Positions 46,548 to 54,221 are shown, numbered from the stretch's first letter. The stretch: DNA of 64,000 nucleotides from Rhodoblastus acidophilus (GCF_009720655.1 NZ_WNKS01000006.1:124001-188000); one strand, 5' to 3'. Numbers and translations are program-made. The notes: generated by a model from the sequence alone, not told the origin.

Positions 46548-47368
46548 GGCCTCCCCCTCAAATTCGCTTGAGCTGAAGCGGGAGCAGGATGCGAGGCAAA
46601 CAGGACCGGCAGAGGCGCGAGGGCAAATGTTTTGGAGAGCCGCGCATGCAGCGCCCGCGCGGTGGCGACGGCTTCCGGCCCGTCGCCGTGGACGCAAATG
46701 GAATGGATCGGGGTTGGAAGGATTTTGCCGGAGCGGGTTTTGAGGCCGCCGGCGGCGAGCATGGCTTCGACATGCGCAAGGCTTTGTTGCGGATCGTGCA
46801 GCACCGCGCCCTCTTCCCCGCGCGGCGTGAGCTGGCCGTCGTCCTGGTAAGCGCGGTCGGCGTAGATTTCGAGCGCGGTTAAAATGTTTTCCCGCGCGCC
46901 CGCGTCCGCCAGCGCCGACAGCGCCGGCGCCAGCAGAATTGTGCGCGCGTCGTAAGCCTTGATGGCGCGGGCTATGGCCCCGGCAAGCTCGGCGTTGCGG
47001 CAGGCCTCGTTGCTGAGCGCGCCGTGCGGCTTCACATGGGTGACCCGCGCCCCGTTCGCGCGCGCAAAACCGTCCAGCGCGCCGAGTTGGTAGAGCACAA
47101 AAGCCTCGACCTCCTCCGCCGAGCATTTGAGCGCGCGACGGCCAAACCCTTGGAGGTCGGGATAGGAGGGATGGGCGCCGAGGCTGACGCCGGCTTGCAG
47201 CGCCGCCGTGACGGTTTTTTGCATCACGAGCGGATCGCCGGCGTGAAAGCCGCAGGCGATGTTGGCGGATTGCACCAGTTGCAACAAGGCCACGTCGTCG
47301 CCCATGCGCCACGCGCCAAAACTTTCGCCGAGATCGGCGTTGAGGTTGAGATGAGAGGGCGAAAGCAT
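46544..47368 (-). CDS. pxpA: 5-oxoprolinase subunit A (LamB/YcsF family)
   Basis: PxpA works with PxpB and PxpC as ATP-dependent 5-oxoprolinase, opening pyroglutamate to glutamate. The 274-residue protein shows LNADLGESFGAW, ANIACGFHAGDP, LGAHPSYPDLQGFGRR, THVKPHGALSN, FADRAY-like YADRAYQDDGQLTPR, and ICVHGDGPEAV, all typical. ATG 47368 gives the family N-terminus. It is separated from pxpBC by about 1.2 kb containing a ParA-like gene on the other strand. It probably now has its own promoter near 47.4 kb. Confidence 0.94.
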   Translation of the reverse strand: MLSPSHLNLNADLGESFGAWRMGDDVALLQLVQSANIACGFHAGDPLVMQKTVTAALQAGVSLGAHPSYPDLQGFGRRALKCSAEEVEAFVLYQLGALDGFARANGARVTHVKPHGALSNEACRNAELAGAIARAIKAYDARTILLAPALSALADAGARENILTALEIYADRAYQDDGQLTPRGEEGAVLHDPQQSLAHVEAMLAAGGLKTRSGKILPTPIHSICVHGDGPEAVATARALHARLSKTFALAPLPVLFASHPAPASAQANLRGRP

Positions 47369-47453
47369 GCCGATAATCCGCAAGCTCCTTTTTCCCTGTA
47401 CGCCTGTCAACGTCATTTTCGAAAGAGCGCTTTTTGACTTGATCGCGTCCGTT

Positions 47454-47473
47454 TTGGACATTATTATGTCCAA
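47454..47473. promoter_or_regulatory. Palindromic operator-like element at the ParA-like gene promoter
   Basis: TTGGACAT-TATT-ATGTCCAA is a perfect 8-4-8 palindrome, 27 bp before the ParA-like start. It overlaps a plausible -10 (CATTAT at 47459) paired with TTGACT at 47434. The layout suggests a repressor site, possibly autoregulatory. It also lies in the divergent region upstream of pxpA. Confidence 0.5.
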
Positions 47474-47500
47474 TAACTCCACGCTGATCTTGGAACCAAA

Positions 47501-48544
47501 ATGACACAAGCACACGAAAATATCCCGACGATTTACGCGTTTTGGAACAACAAAGGCGGAACGGGAAAGACCAGCCTCGCCTTCCAGGCAATTTGCCTTT
47601 ACGCCGAGAAAAATCCCACGAAGAAAATTTTGGCGATCGACCTTTGCCCTCAAGCAAATCTTTCCGAGCTTATGCTTGGGGGATTAGCTAACAACGGCAG
47701 CGACCGACTGCTTACGCAGCAAGGCCTTGTGCCGCGTTGCAGCATAGGTGGATATTTTCAACTTCGACTCCCGTCTCCATACGTCGCTCCAAAATTCAGT
47801 GCCGCCGACTTCATTACAAAACCGCACACCTTCAATAAGGAACTCAAGGACAATATAGATTTGGTTTGCGGGGACCCATTACTCGAACTGCAGTCGAATG
47901 CCGTCAACACCCTCGCAAACAACCAAATTCCCGGCGCAAACCCGTGGATTTCGGTGATTGACTGGCTTAAGGATTTTTTGGCTCAAGTTGCAAGTGAGTA
48001 CGATACTATCTTCATCGACTGTAATCCAAGCTTTTCCCTATATACTCAGATTGGCTTGGCTGCATGCGACCGGATTATTTTGCCGGTTATGGCTGACGAC
48101 TCATCACGAAGAGCGATTCAAAACGCCTTCTCGCTCGTCTATGGCCTGAAACTTCCGTCAGAGATTTACACTTCATACGCTTTCGCTACAAAATTGAAGG
48201 CCGCTGAACGCTCGCTGCCGAAAGTGCACTTGATCGTCAAGAATCGACTTACTCAATACATGGGTGCAGCCTCTGCTTACGCGGCAGTCCTCAAAGCTAT
48301 AGAAACCGACGTGGCCAAGCTTATGAAATCAAACCCTGACATATTCACGTTCAACTCAAATTCAAAAGGATTCGTTGAAGTACGAGATTTTCAGACAACC
48401 GGTGTTGTCGCATTTGCAAAAGGACAACCGTTTTCGAAGGTGAAAATTGGAAAACAGAGCATAAACGGTCATCGGGTTCAGGTCAAAAAAGATTACCTCG
48501 ACAACGCGAAGGATGCCATGGAAGACCTTGTGAATCACCTGTAG
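47501..48544 (+). CDS. ParA/Soj-like P-loop ATPase, low GC, inserted in the pxp locus
   Basis: A 347-residue ParA/MinD-family ATPase. The deviant Walker A NKGGTGKTSLAFQ lies near residues 17-29, with ILAIDLCPQANLSELML (Walker A') and IFIDCNPSFSLYTQIGL (Walker B region) following. The Lys before GGTGKT is the dimer-signature lysine. The C-terminal 110 residues (from about 235) match no domain I recognise. Base composition and codon use are clearly AT-richer than in neighbours, which signals transfer. It stands alone with no parB partner and lies opposite to the pxp genes; its stop is one base from the pxpC stop. Role unknown: partition, positioning or defence are all possible. Confidence 0.8.
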   Translation: MTQAHENIPTIYAFWNNKGGTGKTSLAFQAICLYAEKNPTKKILAIDLCPQANLSELMLGGLANNGSDRLLTQQGLVPRCSIGGYFQLRLPSPYVAPKFSAADFITKPHTFNKELKDNIDLVCGDPLLELQSNAVNTLANNQIPGANPWISVIDWLKDFLAQVASEYDTIFIDCNPSFSLYTQIGLAACDRIILPVMADDSSRRAIQNAFSLVYGLKLPSEIYTSYAFATKLKAAERSLPKVHLIVKNRLTQYMGAASAYAAVLKAIETDVAKLMKSNPDIFTFNSNSKGFVEVRDFQTTGVVAFAKGQPFSKVKIGKQSINGHRVQVKKDYLDNAKDAMEDLVNHL

Positions 48545-48545
48545 T

Positions 48546-49529
48546 CTATTCCCCAAAAATCGCACCGCCGATCAGGTTTTCGCTCCACAGCTTTTTCTCG
48601 TCGAAACCAATTGGCACCAGGGCTTGCCGCCATTTTTCGAAGCCGTCGCGCCGCTCGGCCCGCGCCCGCGCCGCTTCCGTCGCGTCCACCGCGCGAAAAC
48701 GGACCTCTTCGCCCGGCAGGACGTGCGCCAAACGGTCGAGATCGGCGGAGATGATGCAGCCGATCTTGGCATAGCCGCCGGAAGTCTGTCCATCCGCGCG
48801 CAAAACGATCGGCTGGCCGTCGCCGGGAACTTGGATCGCCCCCGGGGTCACGCCGTCGCTGACGATATTCGCGCTCTTTCGGCAGGCAAGGCGCGGACCC
48901 ACGAGACGCAGCCCCATGCGGTCGCTTTCGGGCCGCGCCGTCCAGCGCGCGGTCGTGAACGCTTCGAACGTTTCGGGGGAAAAATGATCGACCTGCGGTC
49001 CCGGAATGAAACGCAGCGGACCCTCGCCGGCGCAAAGCGGCGGCGCGGCAATATCCTCTCCCTGCGCGGAGGCGCAGGTCAAAAGATCGCGGACGGCGAG
49101 GGCGCCGCCCAGACCGGCCCGCGCGTAAGTCGAGCGGCTGCCGAGCCGGACCGACGCGTCGAGCCCGCCGGAAAAGCCGATGTAGCCCGGCGCGCGCAAG
49201 AGCTTTAGCGCGAGACGGTCTCCCTCATGCAACAGCAGGCCGCGCCACGACTCCACTTTCTTCTCGTCCCCTTCGCGAAAAAGCACCCCGGAAATCGCGC
49301 CGGCGAGCCCGAGCCGCAACGGCCCCTGCTCCACCCGGAAAACCGGCGCCGCGAGCAAAATTTCCAGCACGGCCGCCTGCTCCGGCGCCCCCGCCAAAAG
49401 ATTGGCGGCGAGCCGAAAACGCTGGTCCAGGGCGCCGGACACGGGAACGCCGAGTTTTCGATACCCCGTGCGGCCGCTGTCCTGAATGGAGACTCCGAGG
49501 CCCGGATGTTCGACGATCAGCCGCGCCAT
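48546..49529 (-). CDS. pxpC: 5-oxoprolinase subunit C (biotin-dependent carboxyltransferase-like)
   Basis: PxpC is the larger carboxyltransferase-like partner of PxpB in ATP-dependent 5-oxoproline hydrolysis. The 327-residue protein has SIQDSGRTGYRKLGVPVSGALD in parts, GYIGFSGGLD, FIPGPQVDHFSPETF, SDRMGLRLVGP, IVSDGVTPGAIQVPGDGQPIVL, and DGQTSGGYAKIGCII, all diagnostic. It overlaps pxpB by 13 bp. It is cut off from pxpA by the ParA-like gene, whose 3' end abuts it. Confidence 0.94.
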   Translation of the reverse strand: MARLIVEHPGLGVSIQDSGRTGYRKLGVPVSGALDQRFRLAANLLAGAPEQAAVLEILLAAPVFRVEQGPLRLGLAGAISGVLFREGDEKKVESWRGLLLHEGDRLALKLLRAPGYIGFSGGLDASVRLGSRSTYARAGLGGALAVRDLLTCASAQGEDIAAPPLCAGEGPLRFIPGPQVDHFSPETFEAFTTARWTARPESDRMGLRLVGPRLACRKSANIVSDGVTPGAIQVPGDGQPIVLRADGQTSGGYAKIGCIISADLDRLAHVLPGEEVRFRAVDATEAARARAERRDGFEKWRQALVPIGFDEKKLWSENLIGGAIFGE

Positions 49530-50200
49530 TGCGCCTCCAGCTCCAAAAATTCGTCCAGGGCGATGGGGCGCCAGCGCACGCGGTCGCCGGGCGCGAGGCG
49601 GGTCGGGGTTTTCGCGCCCGCGTCAAACATTTGCAGCGGCGTGCGGCCGACGAGGCGCCAGCCGCCGGGGCTCGCGAACGGGTACGCGGCGCACATGCCG
49701 TCGGCGATGGCGACGGACCGCTCCGGCACGATTTTGCGCGGTGTGGCGAGGCGCGGCGCATCCAAGAAATTTGGAAGGCCGCCGAGGTAAGCAAAACCCG
49801 GAAGAAAGCCGAGCATGTAGACGTCGAAGTTCACTTTCGAAAAGGCGTCCAGCCAGTCGCGCGGGGTCATGCCATTGCGCGCGGCGACATCAAAAAGGTC
49901 GGGGGCAAACTCCTCCTCCGCGCAGAACGGCAATTCATGCACGACTCCCGCGCGCGAAAAATTCGGGGTTGAGGCCAGCCGCAGGCACAGGGCGTTCAGT
50001 TCATCGAAAGACAGCGCGTCCGGGTCATACCAGAGGGTCACGGAGGAAAAAGCCGGCGCCCATTCGCGCAAGCCGGCCGGGCGCGCGGACTCCAGCGCCG
50101 CGCAAAAGGCGTGGGCGCGGGCGTTGAGGGCCAGGTCGATCGCCTCGCCGAAGCGAAGCGTCGCCGCCTCGTCTCCGAGCGGAAGGAGGACAGGTGACAT
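49517..50200 (-). CDS. pxpB: 5-oxoprolinase subunit B
   Basis: PxpB (KipI-like, carboxyltransferase subdomain C/D) pairs with PxpC. The 227-residue protein has LLPLGDEAATLRFG, VTLWYDPDALSFDEL, the signature FLPGFAYLGGLP, TPRKIVPERSVAIADG, and YPFASPGGWRLVGRTP. ATG 50200 is chosen; a TTG 18 bp upstream is possible. It is first in the pxpBC transcript and divergent from the histidine kinase gene, with 75 bp between them. Confidence 0.93.
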   Translation of the reverse strand: MSPVLLPLGDEAATLRFGEAIDLALNARAHAFCAALESARPAGLREWAPAFSSVTLWYDPDALSFDELNALCLRLASTPNFSRAGVVHELPFCAEEEFAPDLFDVAARNGMTPRDWLDAFSKVNFDVYMLGFLPGFAYLGGLPNFLDAPRLATPRKIVPERSVAIADGMCAAYPFASPGGWRLVGRTPLQMFDAGAKTPTRLAPGDRVRWRPIALDEFLELEAQWRG

Positions 50201-50275
50201 GAGGCAAACATCTTCCAAGGTCCGGGTTTTTTCCAGCGCCGTTTTGTGCTGCGCTCAAAACCTGGAGGACATGCA

Positions 50276-51712
50276 TTGAAGCTTAGCATGGGTTCGCGGA
50301 GCGGCTGGATCGCGACGGCGCGCACGGCGCTGCTGTTCGCCCTGCCGCTCATGCTGGCCGCCCTGCTCGGCGCGCAGGCGCTCGACGCCGACTATCTGGT
50401 TTTGCGCGAAAAGGCGCGGCGCGAGACGGAGCGCGTCGCCGACGCCTTTTCCGGCGCCGCCGTCAACGAGGTCACCGAACTCGCCGCCTTCGCCAAACTC
50501 AACATCGAAAAGGCCGCGCGCGACCCCAACCCCGACCCCACGCTGTGGCGGGTGATCTACACTTACGATCTGGGCCTGCTGGTGCTGAAGCGGCGCGGCG
50601 ACCGCGTCCTGTTCCCGCCGGAGGACCCGCTCGCCATGCCAAAGATGTGGGAGGAAAAGCTGCGCGCGCTCACGGCGATCGCCGACCTGCTGCGTGACGG
50701 CGATTTCGTCAACGGCTGGTTTCCCAACATCGCCGGCGAATATTATTTCGAATGCCGCCGCAAAGGCGCCGGCGCCGAGCGCGACGAAAACTGCCTCGCG
50801 TTGTCGAGCACGCAAATTTTTCCCACCCTGTTCGGCGTGCTCGACGAATTCGCCGCGGTGACCCCCGGCTGGGCCTTCCGCCTGCGCGATCCCTTCGACC
50901 GCATCGTCTGGAGCAAGGGCAAGGGCGACGCCTACGAATCCTTCACCCAGGGCGGCGCGCTGCATGGCTGGGTGGTGGAGCTGTCCGGCGCGCCGAACGC
51001 CAAACGCGGCGCCTTGGGGCGGCTGGCGCTGGCGACGCCGCTCGCCCTGGTTTGGCTGCTGCTCGTGTTCCAGGCGCGGCGCGCGCAGACCGCGCAAGCC
51101 GAGGAAAGCGCGGCGCGCATGACCCTGCTCACGCAATTGTCTCACGACCTGCGCACGCCGCTCGCCAATCTGAAGCTTTACGCCGAACTGATCCGGCGCA
51201 AAGGCGACAGTCCCGAACTCAGCCGCTATTGCGCGGTTCTGACCGACGAAATCGACCGTCTCGACGCGCTCGCCGGCGCGACCCTTTCGCAAGGCGCGGC
51301 GCCGGTTCAATACAGAATGGAGACCGCCGATCCCGGCGAATTGGCGCGGGAGATCGTGGCGCGCTACCACAGTCTTCTCGCCGCTTCCGGCTGCGCCTGC
51401 GAGGTGACGAGCGCCGTTCAGGGCGAACGCCGCTTCGCCACCAGCGCCTTCGAGCGCATCCTCATCAACCTCATCGACAACGCCCGCAAATACGCGCCGG
51501 GACGGATCGAGGTCGAGGTCGGCGAGAGCGGCGGCCTGCTGCATCTGAGGGTGCGCGACCACGGCGGCGATTCCCCCAAGGCGCCTAAGTCGCATGGCGT
51601 CGGCCTGTCGATCGTGCGCGAACTGGCGCGGGCCAATGGCGGCGGGTTCACGCTTTCGCAAGCGCATCCGGGCTCCTGCGCCCACGCGACATTGAAAATG
51701 GACGTTTCATGA
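50276..51712 (+). CDS. Membrane sensor histidine kinase of the pqqA-adjacent two-component system
   Basis: A 478-residue kinase. Helices at about residues 10-35 and 240-265 bracket an approximately 205-residue periplasmic sensor region. HisKA has the phosphoacceptor in LSHDLRTPLANLK (His near 290). HATPase has INLIDNARKYAPG (N box) and a reduced G region HGVGLSIVRELA. A TTG at 50276 has GGAGG at good spacing; ATG 50288 is the alternative. It overlaps the regulator by 4 bp. Because pqqA follows the pair, it may sense a signal for PQQ-dependent alcohol oxidation, as MxbDM- or MxcQE-type systems do in methylotrophs. That role is inferred from context only. Confidence 0.88.
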   Translation: MKLSMGSRSGWIATARTALLFALPLMLAALLGAQALDADYLVLREKARRETERVADAFSGAAVNEVTELAAFAKLNIEKAARDPNPDPTLWRVIYTYDLGLLVLKRRGDRVLFPPEDPLAMPKMWEEKLRALTAIADLLRDGDFVNGWFPNIAGEYYFECRRKGAGAERDENCLALSSTQIFPTLFGVLDEFAAVTPGWAFRLRDPFDRIVWSKGKGDAYESFTQGGALHGWVVELSGAPNAKRGALGRLALATPLALVWLLLVFQARRAQTAQAEESAARMTLLTQLSHDLRTPLANLKLYAELIRRKGDSPELSRYCAVLTDEIDRLDALAGATLSQGAAPVQYRMETADPGELAREIVARYHSLLAASGCACEVTSAVQGERRFATSAFERILINLIDNARKYAPGRIEVEVGESGGLLHLRVRDHGGDSPKAPKSHGVGLSIVRELARANGGGFTLSQAHPGSCAHATLKMDVS

Positions 51713-52392
51713 AGATTTTGATCGCCGAGGACGATCCCAATCTGCGCGCCGGCCTCACCGACCTTTTGGCGCTGGAAGGCCTTGATTGCATTGTCGCCGA
51801 GGACGGCGAGGCCGCCTGGACCGCCTTCGTCGAACAGGCGCCCTCGCTATGCCTGTTCGACGTGATGATGCCGCGCCTCGACGGGCTTGCCCTATGCCGG
51901 CGCATCCGTGAGCGCGACCACGCCACGCCGATCCTGCTGCTGTCGGCCAAGGGAGCCGAAATCGACCGCGTCGTGGGACTCGAAATCGGCGCCGATGACT
52001 ACATCGCCAAACCGTTTTCGGCGCGGGAATTGGTGGCGCGAATCAAGGCGGGGCTGCGCCGCGTCAAGGCGCCGGCGCCCGCGACGCCCGAGAAGGTTTT
52101 TCACATGGGCGATCTCGCCATCGATCCCGACGCTTTGCGCGCCACGCGCGGCGCCGGCGGCATCGACCTCGCGCCGCGCGAGCTTGCCGTGTTGCAGGCG
52201 CTTTACGCGCGAAAAGGCAAGGCGGTGTCGCGCGACGAACTTTTTGATCTCGCCTGGGGGCGCGGCTACATGCCCAACAGCCGCGCGCTCGACCAATATG
52301 TGTCGTCGCTGCGCAAAAAGATCGAGCTGGACCCGGCGAAGCCGAGGATCATCCAGACGGTGCATGGCGTGGGGTATCGTTACGACGAGTGA
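51709..52392 (+). CDS. OmpR-family response regulator of the pqqA-adjacent pair
   Basis: A 227-residue DNA-binding regulator. The receiver domain (1-115) has acidic residues E7/D8/D9, Asp51 in CLFDVMMPRLDG, and Lys in YIAKPF. The winged helix (about 130-225) ends RKKIELDPAKPRIIQTVHGVGYRYDE, typical of OmpR/PhoB. It overlaps the kinase stop by 4 bp and lies 168 bp upstream of pqqA. It may control the pqqA promoter or remote methanol oxidation genes. Confidence 0.93.
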   Translation: MKILIAEDDPNLRAGLTDLLALEGLDCIVAEDGEAAWTAFVEQAPSLCLFDVMMPRLDGLALCRRIRERDHATPILLLSAKGAEIDRVVGLEIGADDYIAKPFSARELVARIKAGLRRVKAPAPATPEKVFHMGDLAIDPDALRATRGAGGIDLAPRELAVLQALYARKGKAVSRDELFDLAWGRGYMPNSRALDQYVSSLRKKIELDPAKPRIIQTVHGVGYRYDE

Positions 52393-52560
52393 CGGCCCTG
52401 TCGCCGCGCCCAAAGACGCGAGGCGGCGGCGCGCCTGACAAAAATCTTACAAATTCCTTCCGGACGCATGACCCTTTTGCGCCGCCCGCCGTTTATAAGA
52501 GAGCATAGGCCGGGGTGAACAAAGCCTTGGCCATCAAGCAAAAATATTGGGAGTTAAGCA

Positions 52561-52638
52561 ATGACGTGGACCGTTCCGGAAGCTTGCGAAGTGTGCGTCG
52601 GCATGGAAGTCACCAGCTATATGTCGGCTGAAATCTGA
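52561..52638 (+). CDS. pqqA: PQQ precursor peptide PqqA (orphan)
   Basis: This 25-residue peptide carries the PqqA core GMEVTSYMSAEI. Glu16 and Tyr20 have the E-x3-Y spacing that the radical SAM enzyme PqqE crosslinks to build pyrroloquinoline quinone. The C-terminus SAEI matches methylotroph PqqA. The N-terminal half includes two Cys (positions 9 and 12). ATG 52561 follows GGGAG at ideal spacing, and a strong terminator follows 28 bp after the stop. pqqB, C, D and E are not in the window, so this copy is unlinked from the biosynthesis genes, as seen in some methylotrophs with several pqqA copies. AT-rich TATAAG (about 52493) could be part of its promoter. Confidence 0.9.
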   Translation: MTWTVPEACEVCVGMEVTSYMSAEI

Positions 52639-52665
52639 GCCTTTTCGCCATTCCTCCAGTGGCGG

Positions 52666-52703
52666 CGCCCGGGCATCGGAAGATGTTCCGGGCGTTTGTT
52701 TTT
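52666..52703 (+). terminator. Strong Rho-independent terminator after pqqA
   Basis: CGCCCGGGCATC pairs with GATGTTCCGGGCG (12 pairs, one bulge) around a GGAA tetraloop and is followed by TTTGTTTTT. It would make pqqA a short independent transcript. Confidence 0.8.
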
Positions 52704-52766
52704 GCGCAGGATGTTTTTGCGCCAGGATGTTTTTGCGCCAGGACGTTTTTGCGCCAGGATGTTTTT
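52698..52766. repeat. 16-bp tandem repeat, four units plus a partial fifth
   Basis: Units of GTTTTTGCGCCAGGAT (first unit one base shorter, third ends in C) run directly from the pqqA terminator to 12 bp before the next gene. The last partial unit leads into that gene's GGGAGG ribosome site. Confidence 0.85.
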
Positions 52767-52777
52767 CGGGAGGCTGC

Positions 52778-53341
52778 ATGTCGATCAGGTTTGCTTTGAC
52801 CGTGGCGCTGTTCGCCGCGAGTTCGCCGCTCGCCGCCGCGCCTGTGGGCGAGACCATCTCGGACGAGGTCGGGACCCTCAACCCGGAAGAGCTGACCGTG
52901 CAATATTGGGCGGCGCGGGCCGACGAAGGCCGCTTCGATCCGGGCATGTGCATGTACGGCTATCCCATCGCCAAAATGGGCTGGCACGAGCCGGCGCGCA
53001 AAATTTTTGAGCGCTGCGCGCAAAACGGCAATCCCCACGCCATGCCCTGGGCGGCCTGGATCGAGGAGAACGGCTACGATCGCCCCTCCAACCCCGGCGG
53101 CGCCGCCGCATGGGACAAAAAACTCGCGGAAACCGGCTCACCCCTGGGACAGCTGAATTATGGCCTGGATGTGCTGCGCGGCCATGGCGTGGCCCGCGAT
53201 CCCGCGCTCGGAAAGGCGCTGGTGGACCGCGCCGCGGCGGCGGGCGAACCGACGGCCAAGGCGCTGAAGGCCGCCAATTACGATCCGGAAGCGGTGACGC
53301 CCAGCGCCGACCTCGCCCACTACCGCCAGCCGCAGTTCTAA
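52778..53341 (+). CDS. Exported Sel1-like repeat protein, paralog A
   Basis: A 187-residue periplasmic protein. The signal peptide (1-19) is FALTVALFAASSPLAAA. The mature part begins with the block TLNPEELTVQYWAARAD and has at least two Sel1-type helical units, the clearest being LNYGLDVLRGHGVARDPALG. It ends LAHYRQPQF. The protein is closely related to the gene 115 bp downstream. ATG 52778 has GGGAGG directly upstream; a longer frame would translate the tandem repeat. The location right after pqqA suggests a link to PQQ or a PQQ enzyme, but no function is known to me. Confidence 0.82.
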   Translation: MSIRFALTVALFAASSPLAAAPVGETISDEVGTLNPEELTVQYWAARADEGRFDPGMCMYGYPIAKMGWHEPARKIFERCAQNGNPHAMPWAAWIEENGYDRPSNPGGAAAWDKKLAETGSPLGQLNYGLDVLRGHGVARDPALGKALVDRAAAAGEPTAKALKAANYDPEAVTPSADLAHYRQPQF

Positions 53342-53377
53342 GCAAGCATTCGTTGGTCGCCCAACGAATGCTTGCTT
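53340..53377. terminator. Perfect 17-bp hairpin between the Sel1 paralogs
   Basis: AAGCAAGCATTCGTTGG and its exact complement flank a TCGC loop, beginning at the stop codon of paralog A. No immediate T-run follows, but TTCCTTTGTTTT lies 3 bases further. It probably ends or attenuates transcription. Confidence 0.65.
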
Positions 53378-53393
53378 CAGTTCCTTTGTTTTC

Positions 53394-53440
53394 GCAGGAT
53401 TTTCATCCGAAAACCGGGGGCCGCTTTTCGGAAATCCTGC
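53394..53440 (+). promoter_or_regulatory. Structured leader upstream of Sel1 paralog B
   Basis: GCAGGATT/AATCCTGC and TCCGAAAA/TTTTCGGA form a two-part stem with a 4-nt bulge and an 11-nt GC-rich loop. The structure ends directly before the TAGGAG ribosome site of the next gene, so it could influence translation. Confidence 0.5.
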
Positions 53441-53456
53441 TTAGGAGTTTTGTCGC

Positions 53457-53987
53457 ATGCGGATCGCTCTCGTCCTCGCCCTCTGCCTCGCCGGCGCGGC
53501 CCATGCGGACGACATCGGCGAACTCAACCCCAACCAGTTGAGCGTCGACTATTATGTCGGCAAGGCGGGAGCCCAAAAACTCGATCCGCACCTGTGCGCC
53601 TATGGCGTGTTCATGGACAAGACCGGCCAGCACGAAGAGGCGCGCAAAATCTTCGAGCGCTGCGCCAACGAAGGCAATGATCTTGCGATGCCCTGGATGT
53701 CCTACATGGAGGAAAACGGTTTTGAAAAGCCCTCCAACCCCGTCGCGGCGGCGGAATGGGACCGGCGGCTGGCGGATCGCGGCTCCTCGCTGGGGGCTTT
53801 CAACTACGGCCTGGACCTGCTGCGCGGCCACGGGATCGCGCGCGACGAAAAGCTGGGACGCGCGATGATCGACCGCGCGGCGGCGGGCGGCGACGTCACG
53901 GCCAAGGAGCTGATTGCAAACGGCTACGACCCGGAGTCCGTGACGCCGGGCGCGGATCGCGCGCGCTATCGGCAGCCGCAGTTCTAG
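53457..53987 (+). CDS. Exported Sel1-like repeat protein, paralog B
   Basis: A 176-residue periplasmic paralog of the preceding gene. The signal peptide ends near AGAAHA (residue 17). Shared blocks include ELNPNQLSVDYY, EEARKIFERCANEGN, MPWMSYMEENGFEKPSNP, FNYGLDLLRGHGIARDEKLG, and the identical C-terminal YRQPQF. The gene has its own structured leader, so it may be expressed separately from paralog A. The stop codon lies at the edge of an interspersed repeat. Confidence 0.82.
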   Translation: MRIALVLALCLAGAAHADDIGELNPNQLSVDYYVGKAGAQKLDPHLCAYGVFMDKTGQHEEARKIFERCANEGNDLAMPWMSYMEENGFEKPSNPVAAAEWDRRLADRGSSLGAFNYGLDLLRGHGIARDEKLGRAMIDRAAAGGDVTAKELIANGYDPESVTPGADRARYRQPQF

Positions 53988-54082
53988 AGCATTTTCAAGC
54001 GAAGCCGATGCCGGTTCGCGTGAAGACAATGCGTCAAAACAAGAATCTGGAGCTTTTTCATGTTTCCATGAAAAAGCTCTAG
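53985..54082. repeat. Interspersed repeat, inverted relative to 43603-43709
   Basis: It runs from TAGAGCATTTTCAAGCGAAG through GCCGGTTCGCGTGAAGAC to the hairpin GAGCTTTTTCATG / CATGAAAAAGCTC. The stop codon of Sel1 paralog B is its first triplet. Confidence 0.75.
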
Positions 54083-54109
54083 GGGCCCCTCGCCTCGAAA
54101 CCCACGGCC

Positions 54110-54221
54110 GTCATGCCCGGGCTTGTCTCGGGCTTCCCGGCCGAGCCGCGAGGGCAAGTCTGGGACGGCTCGCATTGCCGCACCGCGTGGATGGCCGAAA
54201 CGAAGCCCGGCCATGACGACA
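54110..54221. repeat. Interspersed palindromic repeat
   Basis: GTCATGCCCGGGCTTGTC at one end and GAAGCCCGGCCATGAC at the other match the repeat at 27189-27318. It lies downstream of the isochorismatase gene, which points toward it. Confidence 0.65.

Noticed and set aside
52698-52766. Tandem units as a CRISPR-like array
   Set aside because: Units are directly adjacent with no spacers and only 16 bp long.
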